Assembly: GCA_024695815.1 (NCBI GenBank)
Contig: JAILHK010000045.1
Location: forward strand, 1 to 57,313
Direction: 5' to 3'
Origin: Prevotella sp.
GTDB taxonomy: Bacteria; Bacteroidota; Bacteroidia; Bacteroidales; Bacteroidaceae
DNA: 57,313 bases
The notes under the pieces are model-generated. The model saw only the letters and a program-made list of their open reading frames with translations, searched no databases and had not been told where the DNA came from. The stretch's first letter is position 1. The number at the start of each line of letters is the position of its first letter. This document shows, in pieces, positions 7,987-16,683 of this stretch. The position numbers and the translations under genes are program-made.

Positions 7987-8074
7987 CCCCTCCCCGACCC
8001 TCCCAAGGGAGGGGGTTAAGTCTCCCCCTTGGGGAGATTTAGAGGGGGTTCCTCTCACTTCTCACTTCTCACTT
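7987..8074 (+). repeat. Composite palindromic repeat and 7-bp tandem repeat
   Basis: An AACCCCTCCCC...GGGAGGGGGTTAA palindrome joined to the GTCTCCCCCTTGGGGAGATT module (8020-8050), then CTCACTT three times in tandem (8054-8074). It ends ten bases from the stop codon of the LptD-like gene (8084), so the palindromes might act as its 3' end structure. Confidence 0.85.
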
Positions 8075-8083
8075 AGAAAAGCA

Positions 8084-10951
8084 CTAATACCACTGGACGC
8101 TATTGCTATAGCTGCTGCGCTTGTCGTACTTCAACGCATCGGTAAGGGTTGAAGCATTACAACGGAAAGAGAAGTTATAGCTGGTGTATGGTGCCAATAC
8201 CACAGAACACGACATGTTGAAACAGTGAAGGTCGCGACTGAGCGATGCTGTGGTCATGGATATCTTCTTGTTTTCGAAATCATAGCCCGACGAGAAACTG
8301 ATGTTCCATCCTTCCGACAGACGGACATTGCCACTGACGTTCAGGTTCTGCGAGAACTTGTAAGGATAGCGCATGGTGTTGTAGTTGAACTTGCTGACAT
8401 CGGTATGCTCACGCATGGTGACACCATAACCAAAACTCAGCGACCAGGGCAGCGAGAACTTCATATAGCCATCCTCGTCGGTCTCGGCCATATTGTCAGA
8501 ACCCTTGGCGCCACGCTTGCCCTTCTCCATCTCGCGGTCTAGGTTAGTCTCTACCTCATTCTCGTCGTCAAGATCTTCGTCTTCGTTATCGTCATCCCTC
8601 GTTTTCTTCTCTACACGTTCGCCACGCAACCACTTAAAGAAATTGGCCACCTTTGTATTGTCAAGGGTGTATGACAGGTTCTGTGACATGCCCTGGAAAC
8701 GGCCTATCTTACCTTTCTGCCAATAGGTGGTGTGGTCGCTGATGCGAGGTGCACCACTTGTTGAATCAACCTCATAGACATAGCTGGCAAAGACCGCATT
8801 CATGTTGAAGGTATAGCTCTTGGTCAGCTTCAGTCGCATACGCACGGAGAGGTCACTCAGCGGACGAATATCCGTAGCCATATTATAAGACATGGCAGCG
8901 CCCAACTCGTCGATAAGACTGATCTTCTTGAAGCCTGTGGTGTCTGCATCAGACTTAATCTTCATCTCTACGTTGTTCGACAAATCGAACGAGAGACTAC
9001 CTGTCTTGCCTTTGCCCGGCACACCATAGAGCGAGCCCTGATAGGGAGAATATTCGACCATAGAGACATTGCCATTGGCATCTGTCTTCATGTAGGTATC
9101 GTAATAGCCATAGCGCGAGGCGCTGAAGTCGGGCGCATAACTGAAGCTGACAGAGGGGGTCAGCACGTGGCGTACGGCCTGAACCTTATCGCCAAAGAGT
9201 TTGCGCGAAGGTATATAGAAACCATAGAGTTTCGTAGAAGCAGAGAGCGACAGGTTCCAGTTATAGACATTATAAAATCCATAGGTGGTGTCGCGAAGCT
9301 CCGTTTGGGCGGTATCGTCCCACGAGCGCTTCACCTTATTGGTATAGGTACGGTCGGTAAAGTTGAACGAAGGGTTGATGTTGATGTAGTTGAACAGGGT
9401 GAAATTGGCCGAAACGGGGATATTGTGCTGCATACCATTACGCCAGTCTTTCACCAAACTGGAATGCATCAGCTTGTCTTCCTTTGTAGAGATAGAGTTA
9501 GAGAGACGACCCGTATAGCTCAACGCAATCTTCTCGTACCAACGCTCCTTGCCCACCATGTGCTTGCGCTTGAAGGGATAGAAGCGCGACACCGAGATGT
9601 TCAGGTCGGGCAGCGTCATGGCGATAGAAGAGTCGCGCATGTTCTGACTGAGGTTCATGGTGGTGCTCAGGCTGAGACCAAGACTGGAGAAGCCTGTGCT
9701 GTACGACACCGACGAAGTACGTGTGGACTGTGTCAGCGCCTGAGGATTATACATCGAGGTCAGGTTGTTGCGCTCGTAGCTGCTGGTGGCAAAGTTGACA
9801 CTGGCAGAGAGGTTGGAATAAGGATTAGCCTTAGCATCCTGACGATGCGACCACTGTATCTTGAAGCTGGTCTGCTTGGCATAGTCGGGCATGTTTTTCT
9901 CGCCCGTGATGGTGTTCTGATAGCTACCAAAGAACGAGCCACTGTACTTGTAGCGACGACGGTAGTTGCTGGCTGCACTGATGCCCCATGACCCCTTGGT
10001 ATAAATCTCGCCCAGGAGTTTCAGGTCCATCTTGTCGCTGATGGCAAAGTAGTAGCCACCATCGCGCAGATAGAAACCACGCGAGGTCTCGTCGCCATAA
10101 GTTGGCATGATGAAACCACTGGAATAGCTCTTGGTGAAGGGGAAAAAACCATAAGGAATGGCCAACGGCAGGGGCACATCGGCTACCACCAGATAGGCGG
10201 GTCCGAAGACCACATCCTTGCCGGGGCGCACCTTGGCACGCGACAGGGCCAGATAGAAATCGGGATGGGGCTCGTCGCAGGTGGTGTAGCGTCCGTGGCG
10301 CAGATAGAGCTCGCCATTGGCACCACGCTTCGACAACTCACTGGTCAGGTAGCCATCCTCTTGCTGGGTGTAAACCTGCTGGATAAGTCCTTTCTTGGTC
10401 TTGAAGTTGAAGGCCATCGTATCGCTCTCGTAGCTATCACTGCCCATCTTGAACACAGGCGTGCCGAACATCTCGCCAAGGGTGTCGCGGGCACCAGTGG
10501 CATGAACCAACGAAGAGTCGAGACAGAGGTAAATCTTCTCGCTGGTGAGGTCCATGTTCTGATAGGTGACGTGCGATGAGCCATAGAGATGAGCCATGCC
10601 TGCGCCAGCTTGGTAAACCAGCGAGTCTTCGGCAGAGAACTTCACCGGCGAATCGATACCGTTTTTCTTCTTGCGATTGATGCTATCCAGCGCCAGCGAA
10701 TCGTCGATGGCCTTATTGTGCTTATAGATAGCCAGTTGCAGAGAGTCCATATGAGAGGTATCGCGCTTCAGGGCTGCTGCAGCGGGCTTAGCATGAGGCG
10801 AGATAGAAGTGTCGTGAGGCAGTGTGTCGGCAAACAACGAGTCGTCCATCACCCTGTTAAGAATCATGTTCTGAAGGGGCGATGAAGGTATTTCCGCCAA
10901 CACAAAGATGAAAGCGGAAAGCAAAACAAATATCGCATATTTGCGTTTCAC
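8084..10951 (-). CDS. LptD-like LPS assembly outer-membrane protein
   Basis: 955 residues. A signal/anchor segment (YAIFVLLSAFIFVLAE) comes first, then an OstA/LptA-like periplasmic beta domain at about 110-250 (VKFSAEDSLVYQAGAGMAHLYGSSHVTYQNMDL), then a C-terminal beta-barrel starting near ADVPLPLAIPYGFFPF and ending in the aromatic SNSVQWY expected of an outer-membrane barrel. This matches the Bacteroidetes putative LPS assembly protein LptD, which would place LPS in the outer leaflet. Unusual is a highly acidic loop at about 775-825 (RDDDNEDEDLDDENEVE and following). A -7-like box TATCTTTG lies at 10957-10964 on the minus strand without a clear -33. The gene ends next to the repeat field. 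Confidence 0.85.
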   Translation of the reverse strand: MKRKYAIFVLLSAFIFVLAEIPSSPLQNMILNRVMDDSLFADTLPHDTSISPHAKPAAAALKRDTSHMDSLQLAIYKHNKAIDDSLALDSINRKKKNGIDSPVKFSAEDSLVYQAGAGMAHLYGSSHVTYQNMDLTSEKIYLCLDSSLVHATGARDTLGEMFGTPVFKMGSDSYESDTMAFNFKTKKGLIQQVYTQQEDGYLTSELSKRGANGELYLRHGRYTTCDEPHPDFYLALSRAKVRPGKDVVFGPAYLVVADVPLPLAIPYGFFPFTKSYSSGFIMPTYGDETSRGFYLRDGGYYFAISDKMDLKLLGEIYTKGSWGISAASNYRRRYKYSGSFFGSYQNTITGEKNMPDYAKQTSFKIQWSHRQDAKANPYSNLSASVNFATSSYERNNLTSMYNPQALTQSTRTSSVSYSTGFSSLGLSLSTTMNLSQNMRDSSIAMTLPDLNISVSRFYPFKRKHMVGKERWYEKIALSYTGRLSNSISTKEDKLMHSSLVKDWRNGMQHNIPVSANFTLFNYININPSFNFTDRTYTNKVKRSWDDTAQTELRDTTYGFYNVYNWNLSLSASTKLYGFYIPSRKLFGDKVQAVRHVLTPSVSFSYAPDFSASRYGYYDTYMKTDANGNVSMVEYSPYQGSLYGVPGKGKTGSLSFDLSNNVEMKIKSDADTTGFKKISLIDELGAAMSYNMATDIRPLSDLSVRMRLKLTKSYTFNMNAVFASYVYEVDSTSGAPRISDHTTYWQKGKIGRFQGMSQNLSYTLDNTKVANFFKWLRGERVEKKTRDDDNEDEDLDDENEVETNLDREMEKGKRGAKGSDNMAETDEDGYMKFSLPWSLSFGYGVTMREHTDVSKFNYNTMRYPYKFSQNLNVSGNVRLSEGWNISFSSGYDFENKKISMTTASLSRDLHCFNMSCSVVLAPYTSYNFSFRCNASTLTDALKYDKRSSYSNSVQWY

Positions 10952-11031
10952 GGGTGCAAAGATACGAAAAAGTTGAGAGTTAAAGGGTAATAGTTAGGAG
11001 TTTTTTGACGTACGACGCATTATTTTACGCT

Positions 11032-11541
11032 TTATTCAAACATTTTTGCCCATGCGAGAAACTTTTCGACGCCTTCATGACCAAAGCGTTCCACACTCTG
11101 AGCTGCCTGATCGACGGTAAGCACACGCTCGGGATGTGATTTTGAATAAAACTTGTCGGCATAGCATACCAGCTGTTCTTCCAGGGTCTCTGGCTCGAGC
11201 CCCGGCAGTCCGGTACCGGTATGTCGTTCGCAGACACGGGCATGGCGTTCGAAACCGAGTTGGCGCAACAAGCGTCCGCCAATCTGTCCGTGCTCGATGT
11301 AAGGGGCTTCGCCCACACAAAAGATAGAGGGTGCATGGCACCAGCGGATGCCGATGTCGTGGAGCATGGCTGCCTCTTCCACAAACTGTACGTCGAGCGA
11401 CAACTCGGGATGCTGGCGACAGATAGCCAGACTGCGATCGGCCACCTGACGAGAATGAAAAAGCAGAAGACGACGCAACTGGTCATCTTCTGCATAATAC
11501 TGATTTATAATTGATTGATAGTCCACTTCCTTACTTGGCAT
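11032..11541 (-). CDS. HD-domain phosphohydrolase (HDIG type)
   Basis: 169-residue cytoplasmic protein with an HD metal-binding domain: H29-S-R near LLLFHSRQVADRS, the HD pair in EEAAMLHDIGIRW, a later His in YIEHGQIGGRLLRQLG, and VCERHTGTG. The family hydrolyses phosphate esters of nucleotides or related molecules; the substrate here is unknown. Its ATG overlaps the end of the upstream pyruvate carboxylase B-like gene by 11 bp, so the two are very likely translated from one message. The length is typical of small stand-alone HDIG proteins. Confidence 0.85.
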   Translation of the reverse strand: MPSKEVDYQSIINQYYAEDDQLRRLLLFHSRQVADRSLAICRQHPELSLDVQFVEEAAMLHDIGIRWCHAPSIFCVGEAPYIEHGQIGGRLLRQLGFERHARVCERHTGTGLPGLEPETLEEQLVCYADKFYSKSHPERVLTVDQAAQSVERFGHEGVEKFLAWAKMFE

Positions 11542-13309
11542 CGCGCTCTATCCAAGCCAGCACATCGCCCTTGCGGACCTTTGCGCCCTGCTTGACACCA
11601 ACCTCAACAAGTTTACCACCGAGTGCTGCGGGGATGGGCACAATCTCGCCCCATTTCTCCATCAGGTAGCAGAAGGTCTGACCCTCCTGGTACTTCTGAC
11701 CGATGAATGGTTCGAGACAAGGTGCACACTCGCCCTCGCCATTGAACTCGTAGAAAATCTGACCAGCAGAAGGACTTACCAATGCGTCGGCCTTGGCATG
11801 CTTGAAGGCTGCCAACTCCTCAGCGCTCAGCTGGGTGCCAAGCTTCGCATCCTTAGCCTTCTGAAGGTCTGCCAGGAACTGCTTCTTGGCCTGACCACTC
11901 TTGTAGGCACGATACTGCTCGGGGTGCATAGCCAGTTCGAAGAGTTCTTCGTTGTCCTTACCATAGTCCCAACCGTTCTCGTCCATTTCCTTCTTGAAAC
12001 CATCGAGGGCATTCTCGAGCAAGGTGTGAGGATCCACATCGGTGAACTCACGCTTCTGCTGCTTAGCCAACTCAACGAGCTCGGGATCAACAGTGCCGGG
12101 AATCTTACCACTCTTACCGAGAATCATACCCCACATAGCGTCGTCCATCATCACGAAGCGACCCTTGCCCTGCTCGATGGTGAGAAGGTTCATCAGGGCA
12201 ATGTTCTTGGTATATTGAGAGAATGGTGTTACCAATGGGGGATAACCTACGCGTGGCCATACATACTCAACCTCGTTGAAGAGCTTCACAAGCATGTCGT
12301 CCATGGTCAGCTCGGGCTCGCCTTTCTGAGCACGCAGCTTGTTGATCATGGTCTGGATGCCACCAAGGTCGGCCATCATAGAACCCATCATGCCGCCAGG
12401 CAGTCCGCAACCCAACAGGAGTGAAGACATGTGCTTGTTGGCAGGATTGATAAAGTAGCCCAGCCACTCGTCGATAAACTCCTGAGTGAGCGTACGTGCC
12501 TGCATATAGGCATTCATGTTAATCTCAGGAACATCGAAGCCCTCGTTCTTCAGCATAGACTGAACAGAGATGATGTCTGGATGAACCTTACCCCATGACA
12601 GAGGCTCAATGGCTGTATCGATGATGTCGGCACCATTGTTACATACCTCGAGGATAGAAGCCATAGACAGACCAGGACCTGAGTGACCATGATACTGGAT
12701 GATAATATCGGGGTGCTTGGTCTTGATGGCCTTGGTCAGAGCACCCAGCATAGCGGGCTGACCAATACCAGCCATATCCTTCAGACAGATTTCCTCGGCA
12801 CCAGCAGCAATCACTTCGTCGGCAATGTTTGAATAGTAGTCAACGGTGTGAACAGGTGAGTTGGTGATACAAAGGGTGGCCTGAGGAATCATACCTGCAG
12901 CCTTGGCCCATTTGATAGAAGGAATGATATTACGTGTGTCGTTCAGACCACAGAAAATACGGGGGATATCAACACCCTGAGCCTTCTTGACCTTATACAT
13001 CAGCTCACGAACATCGTCGGGCACAGGATACATGCGCAGTGCGTTCAAACCACGGTCCAACATGTGGGTCTGAATGCCTGCCTCGTTGAATGGCTTACAG
13101 AAAGCACGTACGGCATCGTTAGGATTCTCACCTGCCATGAGGTTCACCTGCTCGAAAGCACCACCATTGGTCTCAACACGAGCGAAGCATCCCATCTCGA
13201 TAATGACGGGAGCAATGCGCTCCAACTGATCCTTGCGTGGCTGGAACTTACCAGATGACTGCCACATGTCACGGTACACAAGACTAAACTTGATTTTCTT
13301 TTTTCCCAT
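11531..13309 (-). CDS. Pyruvate carboxylase subunit B / oxaloacetate decarboxylase alpha-type protein
   Basis: 592 residues. An HMGL-like carboxyltransferase TIM barrel covers about 5-300 (VYRDMWQSSGKF, VETNGGAFE, EICLKDMAGIGQP with the reactive Lys, and YHGHSGPG with metal His residues). The conserved PYC_OADA domain follows, then a C-terminal biotinyl/lipoyl-like domain (about 515-592, VSPSAGQIFYEF ... GAKVRKGDVLAWIE). Such proteins transfer a carboxyl group between biotin and pyruvate/oxaloacetate. The biotin site is odd: instead of AMKM the hairpin reads YLMEKWGEI. No biotin carboxylase or membrane decarboxylase subunit is adjacent. A -7 box TACCTTTG lies at 13365-13372 on the minus strand. 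Confidence 0.88.
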   Translation of the reverse strand: MGKKKIKFSLVYRDMWQSSGKFQPRKDQLERIAPVIIEMGCFARVETNGGAFEQVNLMAGENPNDAVRAFCKPFNEAGIQTHMLDRGLNALRMYPVPDDVRELMYKVKKAQGVDIPRIFCGLNDTRNIIPSIKWAKAAGMIPQATLCITNSPVHTVDYYSNIADEVIAAGAEEICLKDMAGIGQPAMLGALTKAIKTKHPDIIIQYHGHSGPGLSMASILEVCNNGADIIDTAIEPLSWGKVHPDIISVQSMLKNEGFDVPEINMNAYMQARTLTQEFIDEWLGYFINPANKHMSSLLLGCGLPGGMMGSMMADLGGIQTMINKLRAQKGEPELTMDDMLVKLFNEVEYVWPRVGYPPLVTPFSQYTKNIALMNLLTIEQGKGRFVMMDDAMWGMILGKSGKIPGTVDPELVELAKQQKREFTDVDPHTLLENALDGFKKEMDENGWDYGKDNEELFELAMHPEQYRAYKSGQAKKQFLADLQKAKDAKLGTQLSAEELAAFKHAKADALVSPSAGQIFYEFNGEGECAPCLEPFIGQKYQEGQTFCYLMEKWGEIVPIPAALGGKLVEVGVKQGAKVRKGDVLAWIERDAK

Positions 13310-13378
13310 AGATTTATCAAATAGATTTTATCAAATATTTCGGTACTGAAAATTAAAATTGGTGCAAAGGTACTAAAG

Positions 13379-13485
13379 AGTTGGGAGTTAAGGACAGCAC
13401 AGATGAAGTAATTTGTACCATTTAACGTTTTTTTAATGAAAATCTATCAAAAAATATCACCAGACCTATTCTTTAACTCCCAACT
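13379..13485. repeat. 13-bp inverted repeat between divergent promoters
   Basis: AGTTGGGAGTTAA at 13379-13391 and its exact complement TTAACTCCCAACT at 13473-13485. The arms lie just inside the -7 boxes of the pyruvate carboxylase-like gene (13365-13372, minus) and the lipoprotein gene (13492-13499, plus), so they could be paired operator sites or simply a mobile inverted repeat. Confidence 0.7.
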
Positions 13486-13523
13486 TTTCATTACCTTTGC
13501 CCACGAAACCAGAATCAAAGATA

Positions 13524-14288
13524 ATGAAACAGAAAGCTCTATCATTTGCACTGTTGCTGACCATCGGATGTTTTATGGCCTGCGGCACAAGCAAGGAGAA
13601 AACAAACAACGAGGAAGAGGAAGAAGTGGTGTTCAACAGAATTGAGGGCGACTCAACCATCTATGGCATGGCATGCGATGGGTGTAACGACACTATCGTG
13701 GTCTATCTGGAGACACCCTACAACGGAACAGACCCTGACACACTGAATATTCTCGAGGCTTCGAAACAGCATAAGATTTTCGGTCACCCACGTATCGGCG
13801 ACAAGCTGGCTATTGTTCGCAATGGCGTTGACACGACCAAGGCAGACATGGTGATTGTGACCGAAGACCTGCAAGGCAACTGGTGCTACAAGGTGCTCCC
13901 CACCCTACGCATGCGTGCTGATATGGAAGGACACACCATCAAGCAGAAGATAAGCCAATTGCCAGACACGATTGTCAAACTGCTGAAGGTGGAGCGTGAG
14001 TATGGCATCAGCATCAAGGCCGAGAATGTGGCATTCCCCATCGGCATGAACAGACAGAGGGCCACTAGCGACGAGGAGTCGCCTGTGGAATATCCCAAGC
14101 TGAAGTTCTACAACGAGTGGTTTATCTATAATGGCAAGATCGTGTTGCGCAGCGTCAGACCAGACTCTTTGGGACAGCAGCAGGTTTTGCTGAGCGACAC
14201 GGCCGATTTGGAGATGCTGACACCCGACACCTTGGTATTCCACTTCGCCGAGGGTTCGAGAGGTTATTACAGGAAGACTGAGAAATAA
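13524..14288 (+). CDS. Hypothetical lipoprotein (254 aa)
   Basis: Starts MKQKALSFALLLTIGCFMAC, a lipoprotein signal with lipobox CFMAC; the acidic run EEEEE follows about 15 residues later. The mature protein has no domain I recognise. It is rich in short beta segments (GDKLAIVRNGVD, TIVVYLETPYNG, ATSDEESPVEYPKLKFYNEWFIYNGKIVLRSV). A -7 box TACCTTTG at 13492-13499 sits 25 bases upstream, giving a short leader and supporting this start over an upstream ATG at 13497 that would fall inside or at the edge of the promoter. A hairpin terminator follows at 14308-14343. Confidence 0.75.
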   Translation: MKQKALSFALLLTIGCFMACGTSKEKTNNEEEEEVVFNRIEGDSTIYGMACDGCNDTIVVYLETPYNGTDPDTLNILEASKQHKIFGHPRIGDKLAIVRNGVDTTKADMVIVTEDLQGNWCYKVLPTLRMRADMEGHTIKQKISQLPDTIVKLLKVEREYGISIKAENVAFPIGMNRQRATSDEESPVEYPKLKFYNEWFIYNGKIVLRSVRPDSLGQQQVLLSDTADLEMLTPDTLVFHFAEGSRGYYRKTEK

Positions 14289-14307
14289 AAGCTAAACAAG
14301 AAGTATA

Positions 14308-14343
14308 AAAAAAGCGTGGCTTTCTGAGGAAGTCACGCTTTTT
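14308..14343. terminator. Bidirectional terminator between lipoprotein gene and queF
   Basis: AAAAAGCGTG and CACGCTTTTT arms surround GGCTTTCTGAGGAAGT, giving a stem with A/T runs on both sides. It can serve the plus-strand lipoprotein gene and the minus-strand queF gene, which converge here. Confidence 0.8.
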
Positions 14344-14348
14344 ATGTA

Positions 14349-14813
14349 TTAAATGCACTGATGCTGCATGAGTCGCTGCTCGGCCAGTTGCTCGTACTTA
14401 GTGCCGGGTTTACCGTAGTTGGCATACGGATAGATACTGATGCCACCACGGGGGGTGAACAGGCCAACAACCTCAATATACTTAGGTTCCATCAACTTAA
14501 CCAAATCTTTCATGATGACATTCACACAGTCTTCATGGAAATCGCCGTGATTGCGAAACGAGAAGAGATAGAGCTTCAGACTCTTCGACTCTACCATTCG
14601 CTCGGCAGGGATGTACATAATCTTGATTTCAGCAAAGTCGGGCTGACCTGTGATAGGACACAACGAAGTGAACTCAGGACAGTTGAACTGTACCCAATAG
14701 TCGTTGTCAGGGTGCTTGTTGACAAAGGTCTCGAGCACCTCGGGTGCATAGTCGCTACGATATTCTGTCTTCTTACCGAGGGCATGAAGACCTTCTGACT
14801 CTCTTGTTGCCAT
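14349..14813 (-). CDS. queF: NADPH-dependent 7-cyano-7-deazaguanine reductase
   Basis: 154-residue unimodular QueF that reduces preQ0 to preQ1 in queuosine biosynthesis. The substrate-binding Cys block is [15 protein letters not shown], and the QueF NADPH motif is [21 protein letters not shown], both complete. Length matches the short bacterial type I enzymes. Its ATG shares a base with the stop codon of the upstream precursor transporter (TAATG), indicating translational coupling and a two-gene queuosine unit. Confidence 0.96.
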   Translation of the reverse strand: MATRESEGLHALGKKTEYRSDYAPEVLETFVNKHPDNDYWVQFNCPEFTSLCPITGQPDFAEIKIMYIPAERMVESKSLKLYLFSFRNHGDFHEDCVNVIMKDLVKLMEPKYIEVVGLFTPRGGISIYPYANYGKPGTKYEQLAEQRLMQHQCI

Positions 14814-15502
14814 TATTCTTTCAATTTAAAAATGTTGTAATTGATGTCACGATCGAACACATCTTCGTGGTCGTGAGCTTTTGTAAATTTCACCACACGG
14901 ATGGTCACAGGAAGAACCAGAATCTCATAGACGGTCTTCAGCGTCACCTGAGTGATAACAAGCGAGGGCATCTCTTCCCAGGGAATAACACCGCCTAAGG
15001 CTAAGGGGAAGAAGATGAGAGAATCGGTCAGCTCGCCAAAGACTGTACTTAGCACAGCACGAGCAGAGAAGTTTTGTCCATTGGACGACAGTTTCATACG
15101 ACTCATCACATAGGCATTGACGAACGAGCCGCAGAGGAACGCCAGAAAAGAGGCTGCTGCAATACGGGGTGCCAATCCGAAAATCTGATGGAAACCCTCT
15201 TCACCATGCCAATAGGGTGCTCCAGGAATCCAGTCGGCAACGGCACCAAAAAGCACAAAGAGGAAGTTCATGGCGAAGCCCATCCAGATAAGCAGACGTG
15301 TGCGGCTATAGCCCCATACTTCGCACACCACATCATTGATAATATAACTGACAGGGAACACGATGAGTCCTGCCGTCATATTCATCGGACCAAACGATAT
15401 CTGTTTGGTTTCCAAAACGTTTGCCGTTATCAGACAAACGCAGAACAGTATGCCGTAGAACATAAACAGCACACTGATACGCTGATTCTTGTTTGTTTCC
15501 AT
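14813..15502 (-). CDS. yhhQ: Queuosine precursor transporter (YhhQ family)
   Basis: 229 residues with about six hydrophobic helices ([61 protein letters not shown], and others). The [16 protein letters not shown] motif and the [14 protein letters not shown] motif are diagnostic of the YhhQ/COG1738 family, which imports preQ0/preQ1 across the inner membrane. It is coupled to queF. I chose METNKNQ at 15502 over an ATG nine codons upstream because it gives the family's normal N-terminus. The 68-bp leader contains two GC-rich hairpins. Confidence 0.92.
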   Translation of the reverse strand: METNKNQRISVLFMFYGILFCVCLITANVLETKQISFGPMNMTAGLIVFPVSYIINDVVCEVWGYSRTRLLIWMGFAMNFLFVLFGAVADWIPGAPYWHGEEGFHQIFGLAPRIAAASFLAFLCGSFVNAYVMSRMKLSSNGQNFSARAVLSTVFGELTDSLIFFPLALGGVIPWEEMPSLVITQVTLKTVYEILVLPVTIRVVKFTKAHDHEDVFDRDINYNIFKLKE

Positions 15503-15504
15503 AA

Positions 15505-15570
15505 TCTTGTTTTGTTTGTCGCGAGCCAACGCCCAGCGAGAGGGGGTTTAGCAAGTACCCCTATTATAAA
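15505..15570 (-). promoter_or_regulatory. Structured leader of yhhQ-queF, possible attenuator
   Basis: On the minus strand AGGGGT-ACTTGCTAA-ACCCCCT forms a strong hairpin, followed by TCGC...GCGA and then an A-rich ACAAACAAAACAAG just before the start codon. Position and the A-rich end recall class I preQ1 riboswitches, but the spacing between stem and A-rich tail is too long for a standard one. It could equally be a terminator of the upstream lipoprotein gene. Confidence 0.3.
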
Positions 15571-16653
15571 TTAATATTCGAAGTTGTACACAACCGTGTC
15601 GCCACCAGTGGTGCTCACCGTCATTCGACTGATGCTCTTATCGGCGTTCAGCTGTACCTCGATGGTCTGATGACGCTTGCCCGAAGTAAGCTCGCTGAGA
15701 ACACTCGTATGACGAGCATAGCGGAAGAGCGACATCAGCAAATAAGGGTCGCAATGGTCGATACCATCCACCAACTGGTTGACATCTATCGTCTGGCAGC
15801 GGTTGTCCACATTGCTATATTTAGGCATCACCTTTTCAATAATCTCACCATTAGCATACTGATATACGCTGTCGGCCACATGCATGCTGTCGGCAGCAAG
15901 CGAACGTCCGTTGAGGTAGTATGTAGCAGCACTGGCCACCTTGCCACCCTTGTGGTGTTCATAGCTGAAGGCGATATTTATTGGAAGATAATAATACTTG
16001 TTCGGAACCATATAATAGCCGATAGTATCCGTAGATGACTTCAGCGAATAGGGCTGATAATCGGGCGAATAGGTACACATATACTTCTCATCGCCATCAT
16101 AAACCACCAGCGAGCTGTCTCTGTCGTTATAGATCAGCGCCAGGCTGCGAAGCGATGTGCCGTTCTTCGACATCGTGAGATTGACCGGACGAAAGAGGTT
16201 GTCGTAGCTGAACTCAAAGAGGCTGCCATCACTACCCGTAATTTTCTTCACAGCAGGTGCGTTGCCCAAAGAGCCATCACCACGTGTGGCATGCTGAATA
16301 TAGTAGAATATGCTGGCCACATCAGGATGCTCTACGTCGTAGAAACGAACCATACACTGGCGACTCTTACCAGTGGTATTCTGATCAAAGGATACGGGAA
16401 TGCGATATATCACGTTGCCCTTTCCCTCCGTCAGTCCCAGACGAGTCCAACTGCCGTCAGAAAGTGAGACGTTCCATTTACCATAACTAAACATCACCAC
16501 TGAGTCAACAGTAGTGTTGGCATAGACGCCATTATTCAGATAACGAGGACGAGCAAAGTTGATGCCCGCACTATACGGATCTTTGTCGTCGAAACACGAA
16601 GTCATCATCATCAAGATGGCCATTGCTCCTAGAATTAGCTTTCCTATTTTCAT
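15571..16653 (-). CDS. Hypothetical lipoprotein with BACON-like domain (360 aa)
   Basis: Lipoprotein signal MKIGKLILGAMAILMMMTSC with Cys20, followed by acidic DDKD. Residues about 50-125 (GKWNVSLSDGSWTRLGLTEGKG ... RQCMVRF) look like a BACON/Ig-like domain of the kind found in Bacteroidetes surface proteins. The rest alternates strands such as LRSLALIYNDRDSSLVVYDGDEKYMCTYS, recalling DUF4595/YD-like lipoproteins, without a firm match. It starts 31 bp downstream of hslR and may be the last gene of that operon. Function unknown; probably surface exposed. Confidence 0.72.
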   Translation of the reverse strand: MKIGKLILGAMAILMMMTSCFDDKDPYSAGINFARPRYLNNGVYANTTVDSVVMFSYGKWNVSLSDGSWTRLGLTEGKGNVIYRIPVSFDQNTTGKSRQCMVRFYDVEHPDVASIFYYIQHATRGDGSLGNAPAVKKITGSDGSLFEFSYDNLFRPVNLTMSKNGTSLRSLALIYNDRDSSLVVYDGDEKYMCTYSPDYQPYSLKSSTDTIGYYMVPNKYYYLPINIAFSYEHHKGGKVASAATYYLNGRSLAADSMHVADSVYQYANGEIIEKVMPKYSNVDNRCQTIDVNQLVDGIDHCDPYLLMSLFRYARHTSVLSELTSGKRHQTIEVQLNADKSISRMTVSTTGGDTVVYNFEY

Positions 16654-16683
16654 TGTTTTAATGATTAAATAATTGGTAAATTG

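Noticed and set aside
6375..8006. Long minus-strand open frame of 543 codons across the antiporter end and repeat field
   Set aside because: It lies antisense to the well-supported antiporter and DUF559 genes and translates repeat sequence to Pro/Arg/Ser-rich text with no domain.
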